Shown here in pieces: positions 25,450 to 35,040 of a DNA stretch of 64,000 nucleotides. Numbering within the stretch: position 1 is the stretch's first letter; each line of letters begins with the position of its first letter. The position numbers and the translations under genes were made by a program. The stretch lies in NCBI RefSeq assembly GCF_040545875.1, contig NZ_JBEPMR010000008.1; one strand, written 5' to 3'. The notes below the pieces were generated by a model. The model made no database searches and was not told where the DNA came from. It saw only the letters and a list, made by a program, of their open reading frames with translations. The DNA is from Faecalicatena_A orotica. Its GTDB lineage: Bacteria; Bacillota; Clostridia; Lachnospirales; Lachnospiraceae.

Positions 25450-25456
25450 GAAAACA

Positions 25457-25500
25457 GGAAATATAAAAGGTGCGGTTTTTCGCACCTTTTATATTTCCTT
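25457..25500. terminator. Bidirectional terminator between RHH and TusA genes
   Basis: Perfect 18-bp stem (25457-25474 with 25481-25498), 6-nt loop. A-rich and T-rich ends let it serve both the SPFH-RHH operon (plus) and the YedE-TusA operon (minus), whose last codon lies within it. Confidence 0.93.
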
Positions 25501-25702
25501 ATTCAATTACAACAGCATATCCATCCTCAATTTCAGAAGATGTTGTCTTCCGTCCATGTTCTTTTGCAAATTTTTCAACATTCATCTTCTGATGCGGTTC
25601 TGTAACAAGAATTTTAACAGGTTCTTTAGTGCCTTTTATAGCTTCCGCCGTCAGCATCAGGGGCTCCGGGCAGGAAAGACCTCTTGCATCTACTTCCTTC
25701 AT
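25499..25702 (-). CDS. TusA/SirA-family sulfur carrier-like protein (YedF N-domain type)
   Basis: 67 residues, the length of a single TusA domain. The active-site motif is CPEP in DARGLSCPEPLM (~residue 11), the position of the sulfur- or selenium-carrying cysteine. It lacks the C-terminal DsrE-like domain of full YedF. AAGAAGGT precedes the ATG. It directly follows a YedE-type transporter, so it probably accepts or relays the imported sulfur or selenium species. Confidence 0.88.
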   Translation of the reverse strand: MKEVDARGLSCPEPLMLTAEAIKGTKEPVKILVTEPHQKMNVEKFAKEHGRKTTSSEIEDGYAVVIE

Positions 25703-25730
25703 AACAAATACCTTCTTTCATAAAATAAGA

Positions 25731-26825
25731 TTATGCTTTCTCGCGCTTATTTGTAAAGGCGATGATAAAACATGCAGCAATGCATATGATCAGTGCCACT
25801 TTTCCATTGAACGGTACAGCACCTGCGACGATTTCCTGTGTTTCTGCGTTCATGGATGTTCCGCTGGCTGCCAGCCCAAAGTTGTGGCAGAGTGCTGCTC
25901 CGACGAACATTCCGATTACAGTTACCGCGGAGTCGGATGATCCCTGTCCTGCCAGTATCAGCTGTCTTAGCGGGCACCCTCCTGCCAGGACTGCGGCAAA
26001 GCCTACCGCATACATTCCAAGTATGTTCCATAAATGTTCGGAATGTGCAATGATTCCGGGCGTATTGAATCCAAATACAAATCTTCCTGTTGCAATGTTG
26101 AAGATCAGCATGACGACAAACAGTCCGCCGATTACAGTCAGCAGGTCAAAGTTTCTCATCAGAATCACGTCACGGATTCCGCCGGCGAAGCACATTCTTG
26201 ATTTCTGTGCCATTGCTCCGAAAATCAGTCCGCCGACCAGGGACATGATGATTGGGGCGTGAAGGCTTCCCGGGCCAGTCTCGCTTGCTTTCAGCAGAGT
26301 GGTTGCTGTGGCAAGGATCAGGATTCCCAGCATCAGTGCCGGAAGCACCCCGCCGCTCATTTTGTTTGTAAGATGGGCTCTGCCAAGGCTGAACCCTTTT
26401 TTCAGGGCAAAGACTCCTGTAGCGATACCCAGAATAAAGCCAATCAGTGCTACCCATGCGTTCAGATCGCCTGCGGACATCCTGATAATCATACGCAGCG
26501 GGCACCCTAAAAATACAAGGGAACCGATCATGATAACCATACCCAGAATAAAACGGATCATCGGTGATGAGCCCGCTGTGGAACGATATTCCTTCGTAGC
26601 CACCGAAATAATAAATGCACCTAATACAAGCCCGATTATTTCCGGTCTTGCATACTGGACAACCTCAGCCTGATGCATGCCAAGCGCTCCCGCCGTATCA
26701 CGAATAAAGCAGGCGATACAGAACGCCATGTTTGCAGGATTGCCAAAATACGCCAGACAAGCCGCAACAAGTCCGCATACCACACCTGCAATTGCCAGTT
26801 TCTTTTTTGAATCTGAAAAATTCAT
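25731..26825 (-). CDS. yedE: YedE-type selenium/sulfur transporter
   Basis: 364 residues with about ten membrane segments, two Sulf_transp-like halves. Cysteine-bearing conserved segments are visible: MAFCIACFIRDTAGALG (~35), FLGCPLRMIIRM (~105) and AGGCPLRQLILAGQGSSDSAV (~285). The repeated GCPLR motif marks each half. These agree closely with the YedE selenium metabolism protein and its thiosulfate transporter relatives. AGGAGG lies before the ATG. It pairs with a TusA-like gene 28 bp downstream. No selD or other selenium gene is in view, so the ion could be selenium or a sulfur compound. Confidence 0.88.
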   Translation of the reverse strand: MNFSDSKKKLAIAGVVCGLVAACLAYFGNPANMAFCIACFIRDTAGALGMHQAEVVQYARPEIIGLVLGAFIISVATKEYRSTAGSSPMIRFILGMVIMIGSLVFLGCPLRMIIRMSAGDLNAWVALIGFILGIATGVFALKKGFSLGRAHLTNKMSGGVLPALMLGILILATATTLLKASETGPGSLHAPIIMSLVGGLIFGAMAQKSRMCFAGGIRDVILMRNFDLLTVIGGLFVVMLIFNIATGRFVFGFNTPGIIAHSEHLWNILGMYAVGFAAVLAGGCPLRQLILAGQGSSDSAVTVIGMFVGAALCHNFGLAASGTSMNAETQEIVAGAVPFNGKVALIICIAACFIIAFTNKREKA

Positions 26826-26987
26826 CTCTCTTCCTCCTCGGATGTGTTTGATAATTCACGCACAATGCCCCTGCTCCCCAGGCAGCAGCATATATTGTAC
26901 ATGAATTAGCAAGTACACCCACAGTAATTTCCACATATATCCAGTATATCGTTCATTTTTATGAGAGTCTAATTGAAAACTTACATG

Positions 26988-27017
26988 TTCAAAGGATCTT
27001 ATAGAAAAATCCTATAA
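26988..27017 (+). promoter_or_regulatory. Possible promoter of the sigma factor operon
   Basis: TATAAT at 27012-27017 with a weak -35 TTCAAA (26988-26993, 18-bp spacer). Autoregulated ECF-type promoters would look different, so this may be the basal start site. Confidence 0.4.
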
Positions 27018-27101
27018 TCCGCGTAAAAAATTAAGAAAACCTAAATCATTTCTAAAACCTGAATCGTTATGATATATAGGGGACGCCCTAAGGAGGTTCA
27101 A

Positions 27102-27683
27102 TTGACTCGGGAAGATGAAATTTTCAGGCAGATAAAACAGGGAAATAAAGAATATGTGGATGAATTGGTAAGGATGTATTACCCGGAAATATTCAGGTAT
27201 TGTATCTGGCATACAAAAAGCTATGCCAATGCAGAGGATGCGGTTCAGGAGACATTTCTTAAAGCAGTGAGGTATCTGGACAGGTATACCCATAAGGGGA
27301 AATTCCGTGCTTTTTTATACCAGATTGCAGCAAATACATGTATTGACATGAACCGCAGGAAATATGAGGAGCCAATGGACACAGAAATTCTGGAGACATT
27401 TATGGAACCGGCCGGTGTCATGGATGATGTGGAGGAAACAATGGATTTCTTAAGCCTTGCAGAAAACCTGCCGGGGGAGGCAAAAGAAATCATACTGCTC
27501 AGGTTCGGGCAGGAACTGAAGCTTAGAGAGATTGCGGATGTGATGGGCCTGCCGCTTCGGACAGTACAGTCAAAGCTGCGGTCTGCAGTCAGACAACTGA
27601 GAGAACGGATTATGGAAAAAGAGGCAGCCGCCTCTAAAAAACAACGCAAAAGAAAATTAGCAGAAGGGAAGAGGGGTGAATAG
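27102..27683 (+). CDS. ECF-type RNA polymerase sigma factor
   Basis: 193 residues with region 2 (DAVQETFLKAVRYLDRYTHKGKFRAFLYQIAANTCIDMNRR) and region 4 (LRFGQELKLREIADVMGLPLRTVQSKLRSAVRQLRERI), no region 3, and a basic C-terminal tail. I place the start at the TTG codon 27102 because a perfect AAGGAGG lies 5 nt before it; the upstream ATG at 27069 has no ribosome site. First gene of a unit with a membrane protein and an ABC exporter. The membrane protein may act as its anti-sigma factor. Confidence 0.88.
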   Translation: MTREDEIFRQIKQGNKEYVDELVRMYYPEIFRYCIWHTKSYANAEDAVQETFLKAVRYLDRYTHKGKFRAFLYQIAANTCIDMNRRKYEEPMDTEILETFMEPAGVMDDVEETMDFLSLAENLPGEAKEIILLRFGQELKLREIADVMGLPLRTVQSKLRSAVRQLRERIMEKEAAASKKQRKRKLAEGKRGE

Positions 27684-28467
27684 TTTGAAACTTAGCAAAA
27701 AAAAGCTGGCTGGAGAAATTAATGCAGAGATCAGGAGGCGTACTCCCGAAATACATCAGGAACATCTGGAAGATACCATACTGCATGCGAATGCCTTGTA
27801 TGAAAGGCGCGGAAAAAGAGAGCGGATTGGATTCTGGGGACTTCTCCTGCGTCAGGTCAGGTTTATAGGCTGGAAGGTATGGTTTATACAGTTTGTGATT
27901 CTGATTATCTTAATACGGATGATCGGCTTTATATTTCTGGCTTCGGGACCCGCGAGGCATATACCTTATGTACTGTGCGCAAGCGGAATACTGATGGTCT
28001 GGACAGCAGTACCAATGATTGAGAGAAGTATCCGGTACAGAATGTTCGAAATCGAGAATACGACGCTATTTTCCGCGGGAAGGCTTACGACAGCACGCCT
28101 CATAATCATATCAGGCGGGATTTTTGTTATGGCTGCAGCTGTTATGTGCCTGATGACCATAAAGTTTTTGTATTCCTTCAGCGAAGTAGTTTTTTCTTTT
28201 ATTCTGCCGTTGATGGCGGCATCCGCTTTATTCCTGTATCTGTTCAGGCGGCTGAAGATACAGTCACTTATGAAAGGCTGCAATCTTGCAGGAGGAACCA
28301 GTATCACGATTGTATTATTACTGGACAGGGTAAGCGGATATAATCCAATGGATCTGCCAAAAACAGCCGGGTGGATTTTGTGTATTCTCTGCCTGATGCT
28401 TAGTATTGTACAGGTCATAAAAATGTGGGAAAAGGAATGTTATGAGGAAATCCCGGAATTTGGTTAA
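27676..28467 (+). CDS. Membrane protein, possible anti-sigma factor
   Basis: 263 residues; GTG start overlapping the sigma factor stop by 8 bp. A soluble basic N-terminal segment of ~65 residues (LSKKKLAGEINAEIRRRTPE) is followed by six or so membrane segments. The topology, a cytoplasmic N-terminus followed by a membrane part, and the overlap with an ECF sigma gene fit an anti-sigma factor, but I recognise no zinc HxxxCxxC motif. It could also be part of the ABC exporter encoded next. Function not established. Confidence 0.65.
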   Translation: MNSLKLSKKKLAGEINAEIRRRTPEIHQEHLEDTILHANALYERRGKRERIGFWGLLLRQVRFIGWKVWFIQFVILIILIRMIGFIFLASGPARHIPYVLCASGILMVWTAVPMIERSIRYRMFEIENTTLFSAGRLTTARLIIISGGIFVMAAAVMCLMTIKFLYSFSEVVFSFILPLMAASALFLYLFRRLKIQSLMKGCNLAGGTSITIVLLLDRVSGYNPMDLPKTAGWILCILCLMLSIVQVIKMWEKECYEEIPEFG

Positions 28468-28512
28468 AATGGACAGAAAATATATGGGTTAAACCCCCAT
28501 GAGGAGGCCAAA

Positions 28513-29403
28513 ATGGAATTAAAAATAGAACATCTTACGAAGAAATACAAAGATAAAACGGCGGCAGATGACGTTAACTTAACCATCACTCCCGGGATTT
28601 GGGGGCTGCTTGGTGCAAACGGGGCCGGAAAGACTACGCTGATGAGGATGATTGCAGGAATCATGAGGCCGACATCCGGCTGCGTGAAGTTTGACGGTGT
28701 AAACATCGAGAGTCTGGGAGGGGCTTACAGGGATATTTTCGGGTATCTGCCGCAGGAATTTGGTTTTTACCCTGAATTTACGGTACAGGATTATCTGGAA
28801 TATGTTGCCGCGCTAAAAGGGCTTACTAAGAAGAATACGAGAGATAAAATTGAAGAACTTCTGACACGTCTGACACTGGAAGATGTAAGGCGTAAGAAAA
28901 TTGTTAAGCTGTCAGGAGGGATGAAGCGAAGAGTAGGTATTGCACAGGCACTTCTGAACGAACCGGAGGTATTGATTCTGGATGAGCCTACAAGTGGGCT
29001 GGACCCGGGAGAAAGAGTCCGTTTCCGGAACCTGTTGTCAGAATTTGCCCAGAACAGAATTGTCCTGATCTCCACCCACATCGTGCCGGATGTGGAATAT
29101 ATTGCTTTTCGAAATGCCATTATGAAGGACGGGGGTATTGTTTCAGAGGGGACAACGGAAGAACTGGTCGGAATTATGGAAGGTAAGGTCTGGAGCACAG
29201 AGATGCCGCAGTGTGATGTACACAAAGCAGAGCAGAAGGCAAAAGTCGTGAATCTGCGCAATATCAGCGGCAGTGTTGTATCTGTCCGGTATCTTTCCGA
29301 AGAAAAAATATTTCCGGACTCAATAGAGGAGCAGCCGCGGCTTGAAGATCTTTATTTATGGCTCTTCCCTCAGGAAGAAGCGGGGAAGGAGGGGGTTAGA
29401 TGA
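28513..29403 (+). CDS. ABC-2 type transporter ATP-binding protein
   Basis: 296 residues: GANGAGKTTLMRMIAG (Walker A, ~36-51), LPQEFGFYPEFTVQDYLEY (Q-loop), LSGGMKRRVGIAQALL (signature) and LILDEPTSGLDPGER (Walker B). A C-terminal extension of ~70 residues follows the core, as in drug and bacteriocin exporters. GAGGAGG precedes the ATG. It overlaps the permease gene by 4 bp. With the sigma factor and membrane protein it forms a self-contained stress-response exporter. Confidence 0.93.
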   Translation: MELKIEHLTKKYKDKTAADDVNLTITPGIWGLLGANGAGKTTLMRMIAGIMRPTSGCVKFDGVNIESLGGAYRDIFGYLPQEFGFYPEFTVQDYLEYVAALKGLTKKNTRDKIEELLTRLTLEDVRRKKIVKLSGGMKRRVGIAQALLNEPEVLILDEPTSGLDPGERVRFRNLLSEFAQNRIVLISTHIVPDVEYIAFRNAIMKDGGIVSEGTTEELVGIMEGKVWSTEMPQCDVHKAEQKAKVVNLRNISGSVVSVRYLSEEKIFPDSIEEQPRLEDLYLWLFPQEEAGKEGVR

Positions 29404-30647
29404 GGCTTTTATGGCTGGAATTGAAACGGGTACTGAAAACAAGATATGTGCAGTTTGTGTTAGTGGCAGTTATTGGATTAACAGGGCTGCTTTCCTATGC
29501 ACCGATTAGTTTTGCACGGTACACATATGAAGATTCCAACGGGAAAGAAATAACCGCTAAAGGATTAGATGCTATCCGTCTGGAGAAACAGTCCCAGAAG
29601 GCATATTCAGGGACCATAACGCCGGAGCGCATTGCACAGGCGCTGAAACAATATCAGGACTGCAGCAGTAAGTATGAAAACGGAGTCTATGATGAAAATA
29701 TGCCGGTAAGCGAGTATACGGAAAAGATTGCACCGATCTCCATTTTTATGCGAAGAATGACAGAAGTGTATGCGGACCCGGTTACCGGTATGGGCGCCGA
29801 TGTTATGGATCTGACAGAAGAAGATGCAATGGGATTCTATGAGCAGTGCAGACAACATCTGACTGACCTGATGAATATGGAACAGAAAAAACATCCGGAG
29901 GCGCGGGAAAAGGCCGCGGCGATGTATGATAAGGTTGAGATGCCGTTTTCCTATTATCCCGGCGTGGATAGTAATAATATCGATTATTTGGGGATGGTTG
30001 TTTTTCTGATGACGGTATTAAGCGTTGTAATTACTGCGCCTATTTTCTCGGGAGAATACCAGACAGAGTCCGACCAGATCCTGCGCTGCACCAGACACGG
30101 CAGAAGACGGCTTGCCATAACGAAGCTGGCAGCAAGTGTCCTGATTATGACAGCTATGTATATTGTCTGTATTGCTATTTACATGATAGTGATAAATACT
30201 GCCTTCGGATGGGAAGCAAGGCAGGCGGATATACAGTTCCTCTTCTCGGCGGTCAGTTTTCTCCCGATGACGATAGGGACGCTGCAGAATGCCGTGATTG
30301 CGGCAGGATACCTGACCATGCTTGCGACGATATTTTTCACCCTCTTTTTATCCAGCAGGTGCAGATCCGCAGCAGCCTCTTATCTTGCAGGGATCGGATT
30401 CTGTATTCTTCCGGTATTTATTGCGAATTTTATGGGAAATAATATTGGCGAATGGATTCGCTGTATCCTGCCTTCGGGCGGGACAGGGCTGAATAACAGC
30501 TTCCTGTATGCCCTTCTGGACACCGGCTTTGTATACTTCGGAAATCATGCGTTCTGGATTCCTTATGTCATGATTCCGGCAGAAGCTATAGGGGCAGCTG
30601 TATTTATGATATGGACGGTGCGTTCTTACTGCAGGTACTCACAGTAA
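29400..30647 (+). CDS. ABC-2 type transporter permease
   Basis: 415 residues. One N-terminal membrane segment (~18-35), an extracytoplasmic domain of ~150 residues, then five or six membrane segments from residue ~195 to the end. This is the ABC2_membrane pattern. ATGA overlap with the ATPase gene. Substrate unknown; the sigma factor context suggests export of a toxic lipid-active compound or peptide. Confidence 0.85.
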   Translation: MRLLWLELKRVLKTRYVQFVLVAVIGLTGLLSYAPISFARYTYEDSNGKEITAKGLDAIRLEKQSQKAYSGTITPERIAQALKQYQDCSSKYENGVYDENMPVSEYTEKIAPISIFMRRMTEVYADPVTGMGADVMDLTEEDAMGFYEQCRQHLTDLMNMEQKKHPEAREKAAAMYDKVEMPFSYYPGVDSNNIDYLGMVVFLMTVLSVVITAPIFSGEYQTESDQILRCTRHGRRRLAITKLAASVLIMTAMYIVCIAIYMIVINTAFGWEARQADIQFLFSAVSFLPMTIGTLQNAVIAAGYLTMLATIFFTLFLSSRCRSAAASYLAGIGFCILPVFIANFMGNNIGEWIRCILPSGGTGLNNSFLYALLDTGFVYFGNHAFWIPYVMIPAEAIGAAVFMIWTVRSYCRYSQ

Positions 30648-30703
30648 GAGGCGGAAGATTAGCATGGTGCCGGATTAGGCCGGGAGACATGTATACGTTG
30701 TCG

Positions 30704-31753
30704 CTACTGGCATCTGGTCCGGTATTCCTGTGGAGAACACTGGTATTTCTCCCTGAATAATTTATAAAAGTAACTTACATTTTCATACCCCGTCTGGATA
30801 GAGACTTCTGTAATCGGCAGATCTGTGTTTTTCAGCAGTTTTGCCGCGTACAGGAGTTTTTGATTTTGTACGAGATACTTAAATGTATTACCAGTATGCT
30901 TTTTGATGTAGTTGGACAGATAGTTCGGGTTCATATTAAAAAACGCTGCTGTCGTTTTTAATGTGCAGGAAGTAAAGTTTTCTTCGATATACCGCAGGAT
31001 GGGAAGGACATACTGCCCGCTGCTTTTTTCCTTCCTGTTTTTTAGATCATGGCCGTAGGCCCCGGCAAGCTCTAAAAGGATCAGGGTGGTATAGCTGTCA
31101 ATGTAATCTTTGGAATGGATACTTTTATCAAAATATTCGCAGAGAAATTCCCGGACAAAAATGGGCAGACGGCGGCTTTCTTCTGTATGGAAGAGAATAT
31201 AGTGGTCTTTTTCCTTCTTATCCTGAAGCATCTGGATAAAAAGTTGTGAGAGATAGCTCTCATCGGAAAAACGGTTGAAAAAATTCTGGTTCAGATAATT
31301 TCTGCGGATCAGAAAATTAATCAGGATATCATCTTCCCCGCAGGCCCTGCAGGAATGTGCTACATTGCTGTTAAGCAGAAGGGTCTGTCCCTTTGTGAGC
31401 CAGATTTCTTTTTCATGTACGGTAAGAAGTGCATGGCCGGAATACATATAGACAAGCTCTATCCAGTCATGTTTATGTTCCATGACATCTATAAAACGGT
31501 CCTGTTTAACGGCCATTACACCATCCACATACCGGAAATTCGTGAGCATTTCCTCGAAAAAATGTAAATTTTCAGAAAGAGGGAAGTCAGACGGCAGTTT
31601 ATGGTCCGGATCGGAAATATATTCGAGAGGGTCTATTTGAGATAAGGCCGGAAATTTTGAAAGGTTTGTAAGAAAATTATAAAAAGAGGACCCTTTTGTG
31701 AGTTCGTTTTCTGTTTTTTTCCTTAAATATGTATCAAGATGAGCGATATTCAT
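30704..31753 (-). CDS. AraC-family regulator with cupin sensor domain
   Basis: 349 residues. An N-terminal part of ~80 residues is followed by a cupin fold (HKHDWIELVYMYSGHALLTV ... LLLNSNVAHSC), and the C-terminus is a complete AraC double HTH (FNMNPNYLSNYIKKHTG and TEVSIQTGYENVSYFYKLFREKYQCSPQEYR). AGGAGG is 11 nt before the ATG at 31753; an earlier ATG at 31774 lacks its own site. A good promoter lies just upstream. It is divergent from the glycoside hydrolase gene and probably activates it in response to a sugar. Confidence 0.92.
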   Translation of the reverse strand: MNIAHLDTYLRKKTENELTKGSSFYNFLTNLSKFPALSQIDPLEYISDPDHKLPSDFPLSENLHFFEEMLTNFRYVDGVMAVKQDRFIDVMEHKHDWIELVYMYSGHALLTVHEKEIWLTKGQTLLLNSNVAHSCRACGEDDILINFLIRRNYLNQNFFNRFSDESYLSQLFIQMLQDKKEKDHYILFHTEESRRLPIFVREFLCEYFDKSIHSKDYIDSYTTLILLELAGAYGHDLKNRKEKSSGQYVLPILRYIEENFTSCTLKTTAAFFNMNPNYLSNYIKKHTGNTFKYLVQNQKLLYAAKLLKNTDLPITEVSIQTGYENVSYFYKLFREKYQCSPQEYRTRCQ

Positions 31754-31777
31754 AAGTATTATTTCCTCCTGCATTTT

Positions 31778-31805
31778 ATTATAGCAAAATCTGTAGTTTG
31801 GTCAA
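31778..31805 (-). promoter_or_regulatory. Promoter of the AraC/cupin regulator
   Basis: On the minus strand TTGACC (31800-31805), 16-bp spacer, TATAAT (31778-31783), ~25 bp before the start codon. Confidence 0.7.
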
Positions 31806-31880
31806 TAGAGAGATGTAGAAAAGTGATTAAAATACAGCTCGGAATCTATTAAAATAGTAGAATAAAGGAGGAGCTATGCA

Positions 31881-34619
31881 ATGAACAGTAAAATAAAAAG
31901 ATTGTTAAAGAACCAGGGAGGAAATTATATTTTCCCGTTTTTCTGGCAGCACGGGGAGACGGAGGAAGTGCTCCGTGAGTACATGAAAGTCATTGATGAG
32001 AGCAATATCAAGGCGGTTTGTGTGGAAAGCCGCCCGCATCCCGACTTCTGCGGTGAAAAATGGTGGAAGGATATGGATGTGATTCTGGATGAGGCTAAAA
32101 AACGTAATATGAAGGTATGGATTCTGGACGACAGTCATTTCCCGACGGGATTTGCCAACGGGGCGATGGCAGACCAGCCGAATGAGCTTTGCAGGCAGAG
32201 TATTTGCTGCCGGACATATGACCTTGCCGGAGTAAAGAATGTACATATCAGCAGGGAAGAAATCAGTCATCCAGATGAATTCCAGAAAACGATGATTGAA
32301 AATTATACAATGCAGGAAGAACAGAGACATTTTGATGATGACAGACGGCTGGCTGTCTTTGCGGTGCGTCAGGATCATGCAGAAAATGGGTTTGTGAATC
32401 CCGGATACAGAATCAATCTGGAGCCGTTTATAACAGAGGCAGGACTGGATTGGGAGGTTCCGGCCGGAAAGTGGAAGATTTACGCACTGCATTTATCACG
32501 GAACTTCGGATACCACAGGTCTTATATCAATATGATGGACCGGGCCTCCTGTAAAGTACTGCTTGACGCGGTTTATGAACCTCATTATGCACATTACAAA
32601 GATGAATTCGGAACTACGATTGCCGGATTTTTTTCGGATGAACCGGAATTGGGAAATGGACATATGTACAATATGGATGATCCGTTCGGAAGTCCGAATG
32701 ATTATCCTTGGAGCCGCGAGCTGGAGGAAAAGCTGAAGGTAAAGCTGGGAGATGATTATGGCATTCTGCTGGCCCTGTTATGGGAGAAAGACGGTGATGC
32801 TTGTGTGACGGCAAAAGTGAGATACGCCTTTATGGACGCAGTGACAGAACTTGTGCGGGACGATTTTTCCTGGCAGATCGGGAACTGGTGCAGGGAAAGA
32901 GGGGTGAAATATATCGGTCATCTGATCGAGGATGATAACCATCATACAAGGACCGGATCTTCGCTTGGACATTTCTTCAGAGGGCTTGCGGGTCAGGACA
33001 TGTCAGGCATTGATGACATCGGGGGACAGGTATTCCCGCAAGGTGAGGATATCAGCTATAATGAAGGCCTTTTCCAGCACAGGAACGGTGAATTCTATCA
33101 CTATATGCTTGGAAAACTGGGCAGTTCTGCCGCTGCAATTGAGCCACTGAAAAAAGGGGATTCCATGTGCGAGATTTTCGGGAATTATGGCTGGTCAGAA
33201 GGTGTGCGGCTGGAGAAATATCTGGCAGATCATTTCCTTGTAAGGGGAATTAACAACTATGTGCCCCATGCATTCAGCGCGAAAGCGTTTCCGGACCCGG
33301 ATTGCCCGCCGCACTTCTATGCCCACGGACATAATCCGCAGTACCGGCATTTCGGGAGCCTGATGGCATATATGAACAGGGTGTGCGAGTTGATCAGCGG
33401 TGGGAAACATATCGCGCCGGCAGCAGTCATTTACCATGCCGAGGGTGACTGGACAGGGGAGCATATGACAGCAGACAAAATCGGGCATGTGCTTGCCGAT
33501 GCCCAGATCGAATATGACTATATACCGCAGGATGTATTTTCGGATATGGATACATATGGCAGCAGGATCGAGGAGAATCTATTCAGGGTAAATACTCAGG
33601 AATATAAGGTGGTTATTGTTCCATATATGCAGTATGTTACGAAGGCGTTTGCACGGGCATTAAGAGAAATGAAAGAAAAGGGCATTCCGGTTATTTTTGT
33701 AAATGAACCGCCGCATGGAATCTGCGATACGTCAATAGCAGAACAAGAAGCAGACAGAGAAATAGCTGAAAAAATGCGAGATTGCGGCAATGTTGCAGAA
33801 CTTGGTGCACTGGCTGCATCTCTGGAAAATATCCGGGAAATCATGCTGGTGCCCGCAGATAACAGAATCCGTTATATTCATTATGTCCATGAGGATGGGA
33901 GTGAAGTCTGGCTGTTTGTAAATGAAGGAACCGACACTTATAAAGGGGAGATCCGGATTCACAACATGGCAAACGAAGAAGATAGGAAAGAAGCCGCGGT
34001 TTATCTGTATGATGCGTGGGAAAACTGTCTGGAGGCCGCGGATTACCGCAAGGGTGTGCTGAAACTGGAGATAGAGCCACTCAAAAGCCGGATATTTATC
34101 ATGGATGGGACAGAGACACCAGAGGATATGAAAGCTGAAAAGGCTATGTGTACAAAGAAATCCCCGGTCTTTCTTGTGGAGAACAAAGTAGAAAAGACAT
34201 TTTCTTCTGGATGGGAACGAAGTACATGCAGGAGCATAGACTATCCAGCTTTTGAAAATAAAAAAGCAGTAATACTGCCGGATCATCTGGCGGAAGAAGA
34301 ACCGGAATTCTCAGGATTTGTACGCTATGAAAATACTTTCATGGCAGCAAAGATGGAAAGGATGTATATGGAAATTACGGATGCATATGAAGGCGTTGAA
34401 GTGTTTGTGAATGATAAAAGCCTTGGAATCCAGATCGTTCCGGTTTATAGATATGATCTGACAGAAGCATTGCGGGAGGGAGAGAATCATATCAGAATAG
34501 AAGTCGCCACTACTCTGGAGAGGGAAATGGCAAACGTTCCGACTAGCTTTGGACAAATGGCGGAGGCAAAGTCGTTGTCAGGAATCACAGGGGACGTGAG
34601 ACTTTGGAGTATTGAGTAA
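31881..34619 (+). CDS. Large glycoside hydrolase, GH106-like
   Basis: 912 residues, no signal peptide, so probably cytoplasmic. The N-terminal half starts with NYIFPFFWQHGE and AVCVESRPHPDFCGEKWW, continues MKVWILDDSHFPTGFANG, and has GFFSDEPELGNG (~250) and YIGHLIEDDNHHTRTG (~360). This looks like a TIM-barrel enzyme of the GH106 (alpha-L-rhamnosidase-like) kind, where Glu/Asp in such segments act in catalysis. The last ~110 residues form a galactose-binding-like beta-sandwich ending SGITGDVRLW. Divergent from an AraC/cupin regulator. Family assignment is by memory of motifs and moderately sure; true substrate is open. Confidence 0.72.
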   Translation: MNSKIKRLLKNQGGNYIFPFFWQHGETEEVLREYMKVIDESNIKAVCVESRPHPDFCGEKWWKDMDVILDEAKKRNMKVWILDDSHFPTGFANGAMADQPNELCRQSICCRTYDLAGVKNVHISREEISHPDEFQKTMIENYTMQEEQRHFDDDRRLAVFAVRQDHAENGFVNPGYRINLEPFITEAGLDWEVPAGKWKIYALHLSRNFGYHRSYINMMDRASCKVLLDAVYEPHYAHYKDEFGTTIAGFFSDEPELGNGHMYNMDDPFGSPNDYPWSRELEEKLKVKLGDDYGILLALLWEKDGDACVTAKVRYAFMDAVTELVRDDFSWQIGNWCRERGVKYIGHLIEDDNHHTRTGSSLGHFFRGLAGQDMSGIDDIGGQVFPQGEDISYNEGLFQHRNGEFYHYMLGKLGSSAAAIEPLKKGDSMCEIFGNYGWSEGVRLEKYLADHFLVRGINNYVPHAFSAKAFPDPDCPPHFYAHGHNPQYRHFGSLMAYMNRVCELISGGKHIAPAAVIYHAEGDWTGEHMTADKIGHVLADAQIEYDYIPQDVFSDMDTYGSRIEENLFRVNTQEYKVVIVPYMQYVTKAFARALREMKEKGIPVIFVNEPPHGICDTSIAEQEADREIAEKMRDCGNVAELGALAASLENIREIMLVPADNRIRYIHYVHEDGSEVWLFVNEGTDTYKGEIRIHNMANEEDRKEAAVYLYDAWENCLEAADYRKGVLKLEIEPLKSRIFIMDGTETPEDMKAEKAMCTKKSPVFLVENKVEKTFSSGWERSTCRSIDYPAFENKKAVILPDHLAEEEPEFSGFVRYENTFMAAKMERMYMEITDAYEGVEVFVNDKSLGIQIVPVYRYDLTEALREGENHIRIEVATTLEREMANVPTSFGQMAEAKSLSGITGDVRLWSIE

Positions 34620-34631
34620 AATGGATTATGA

Positions 34632-34669
34632 AGAACGGTCTTGATATTTTTCGAGATCGTTCTTTATTA
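34632..34669 (+). terminator. Terminator after the glycoside hydrolase
   Basis: A 12-bp stem with two G-U pairs (34632-34643 with 34652-34663), 8-nt loop, then TTATTA. Confidence 0.7.
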
Positions 34670-35040
34670 TGTTATAGTATGAATATTACTTATAACATTA
34701 TCCGGATGCTTTGGTTTTTCGGAATTATCTGAACAATAATCAGGAATGAATTTCAAGTAATTTAATTTCGTCAAATTGCCTAATTGTACTTTTCCTTACC
34801 TCATGCTATACTCTCATCAGAAACTTCGAAAGGTAGTCACCTTTCATTTTTCAATCGGCAGTTCGCCGGTTTACCCAATTAATTAACTTATTAGAACCGC
34901 AGAAAACAATGAATCTTCTACATTTTTAAGGTACTTCTGTCTTTTACATATCCATATATCATGATATGATAATAATAAATCAGAATAACTCCTTACATGT
35001 GTGCCATTCGTTTTCTGCACAGGAAAGGAGATTTCATTTT
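34670..35040. other. Intergenic region before the Rpn-like gene
   Basis: No gene seen. It holds a small hairpin GAAAGGT/ACCTTTC (34828-34845) followed by ATTTTT, perhaps a terminator or leader element, and the ribosome site AAAGGAG at about 35025. The rest is AT-rich. Confidence 0.4.
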
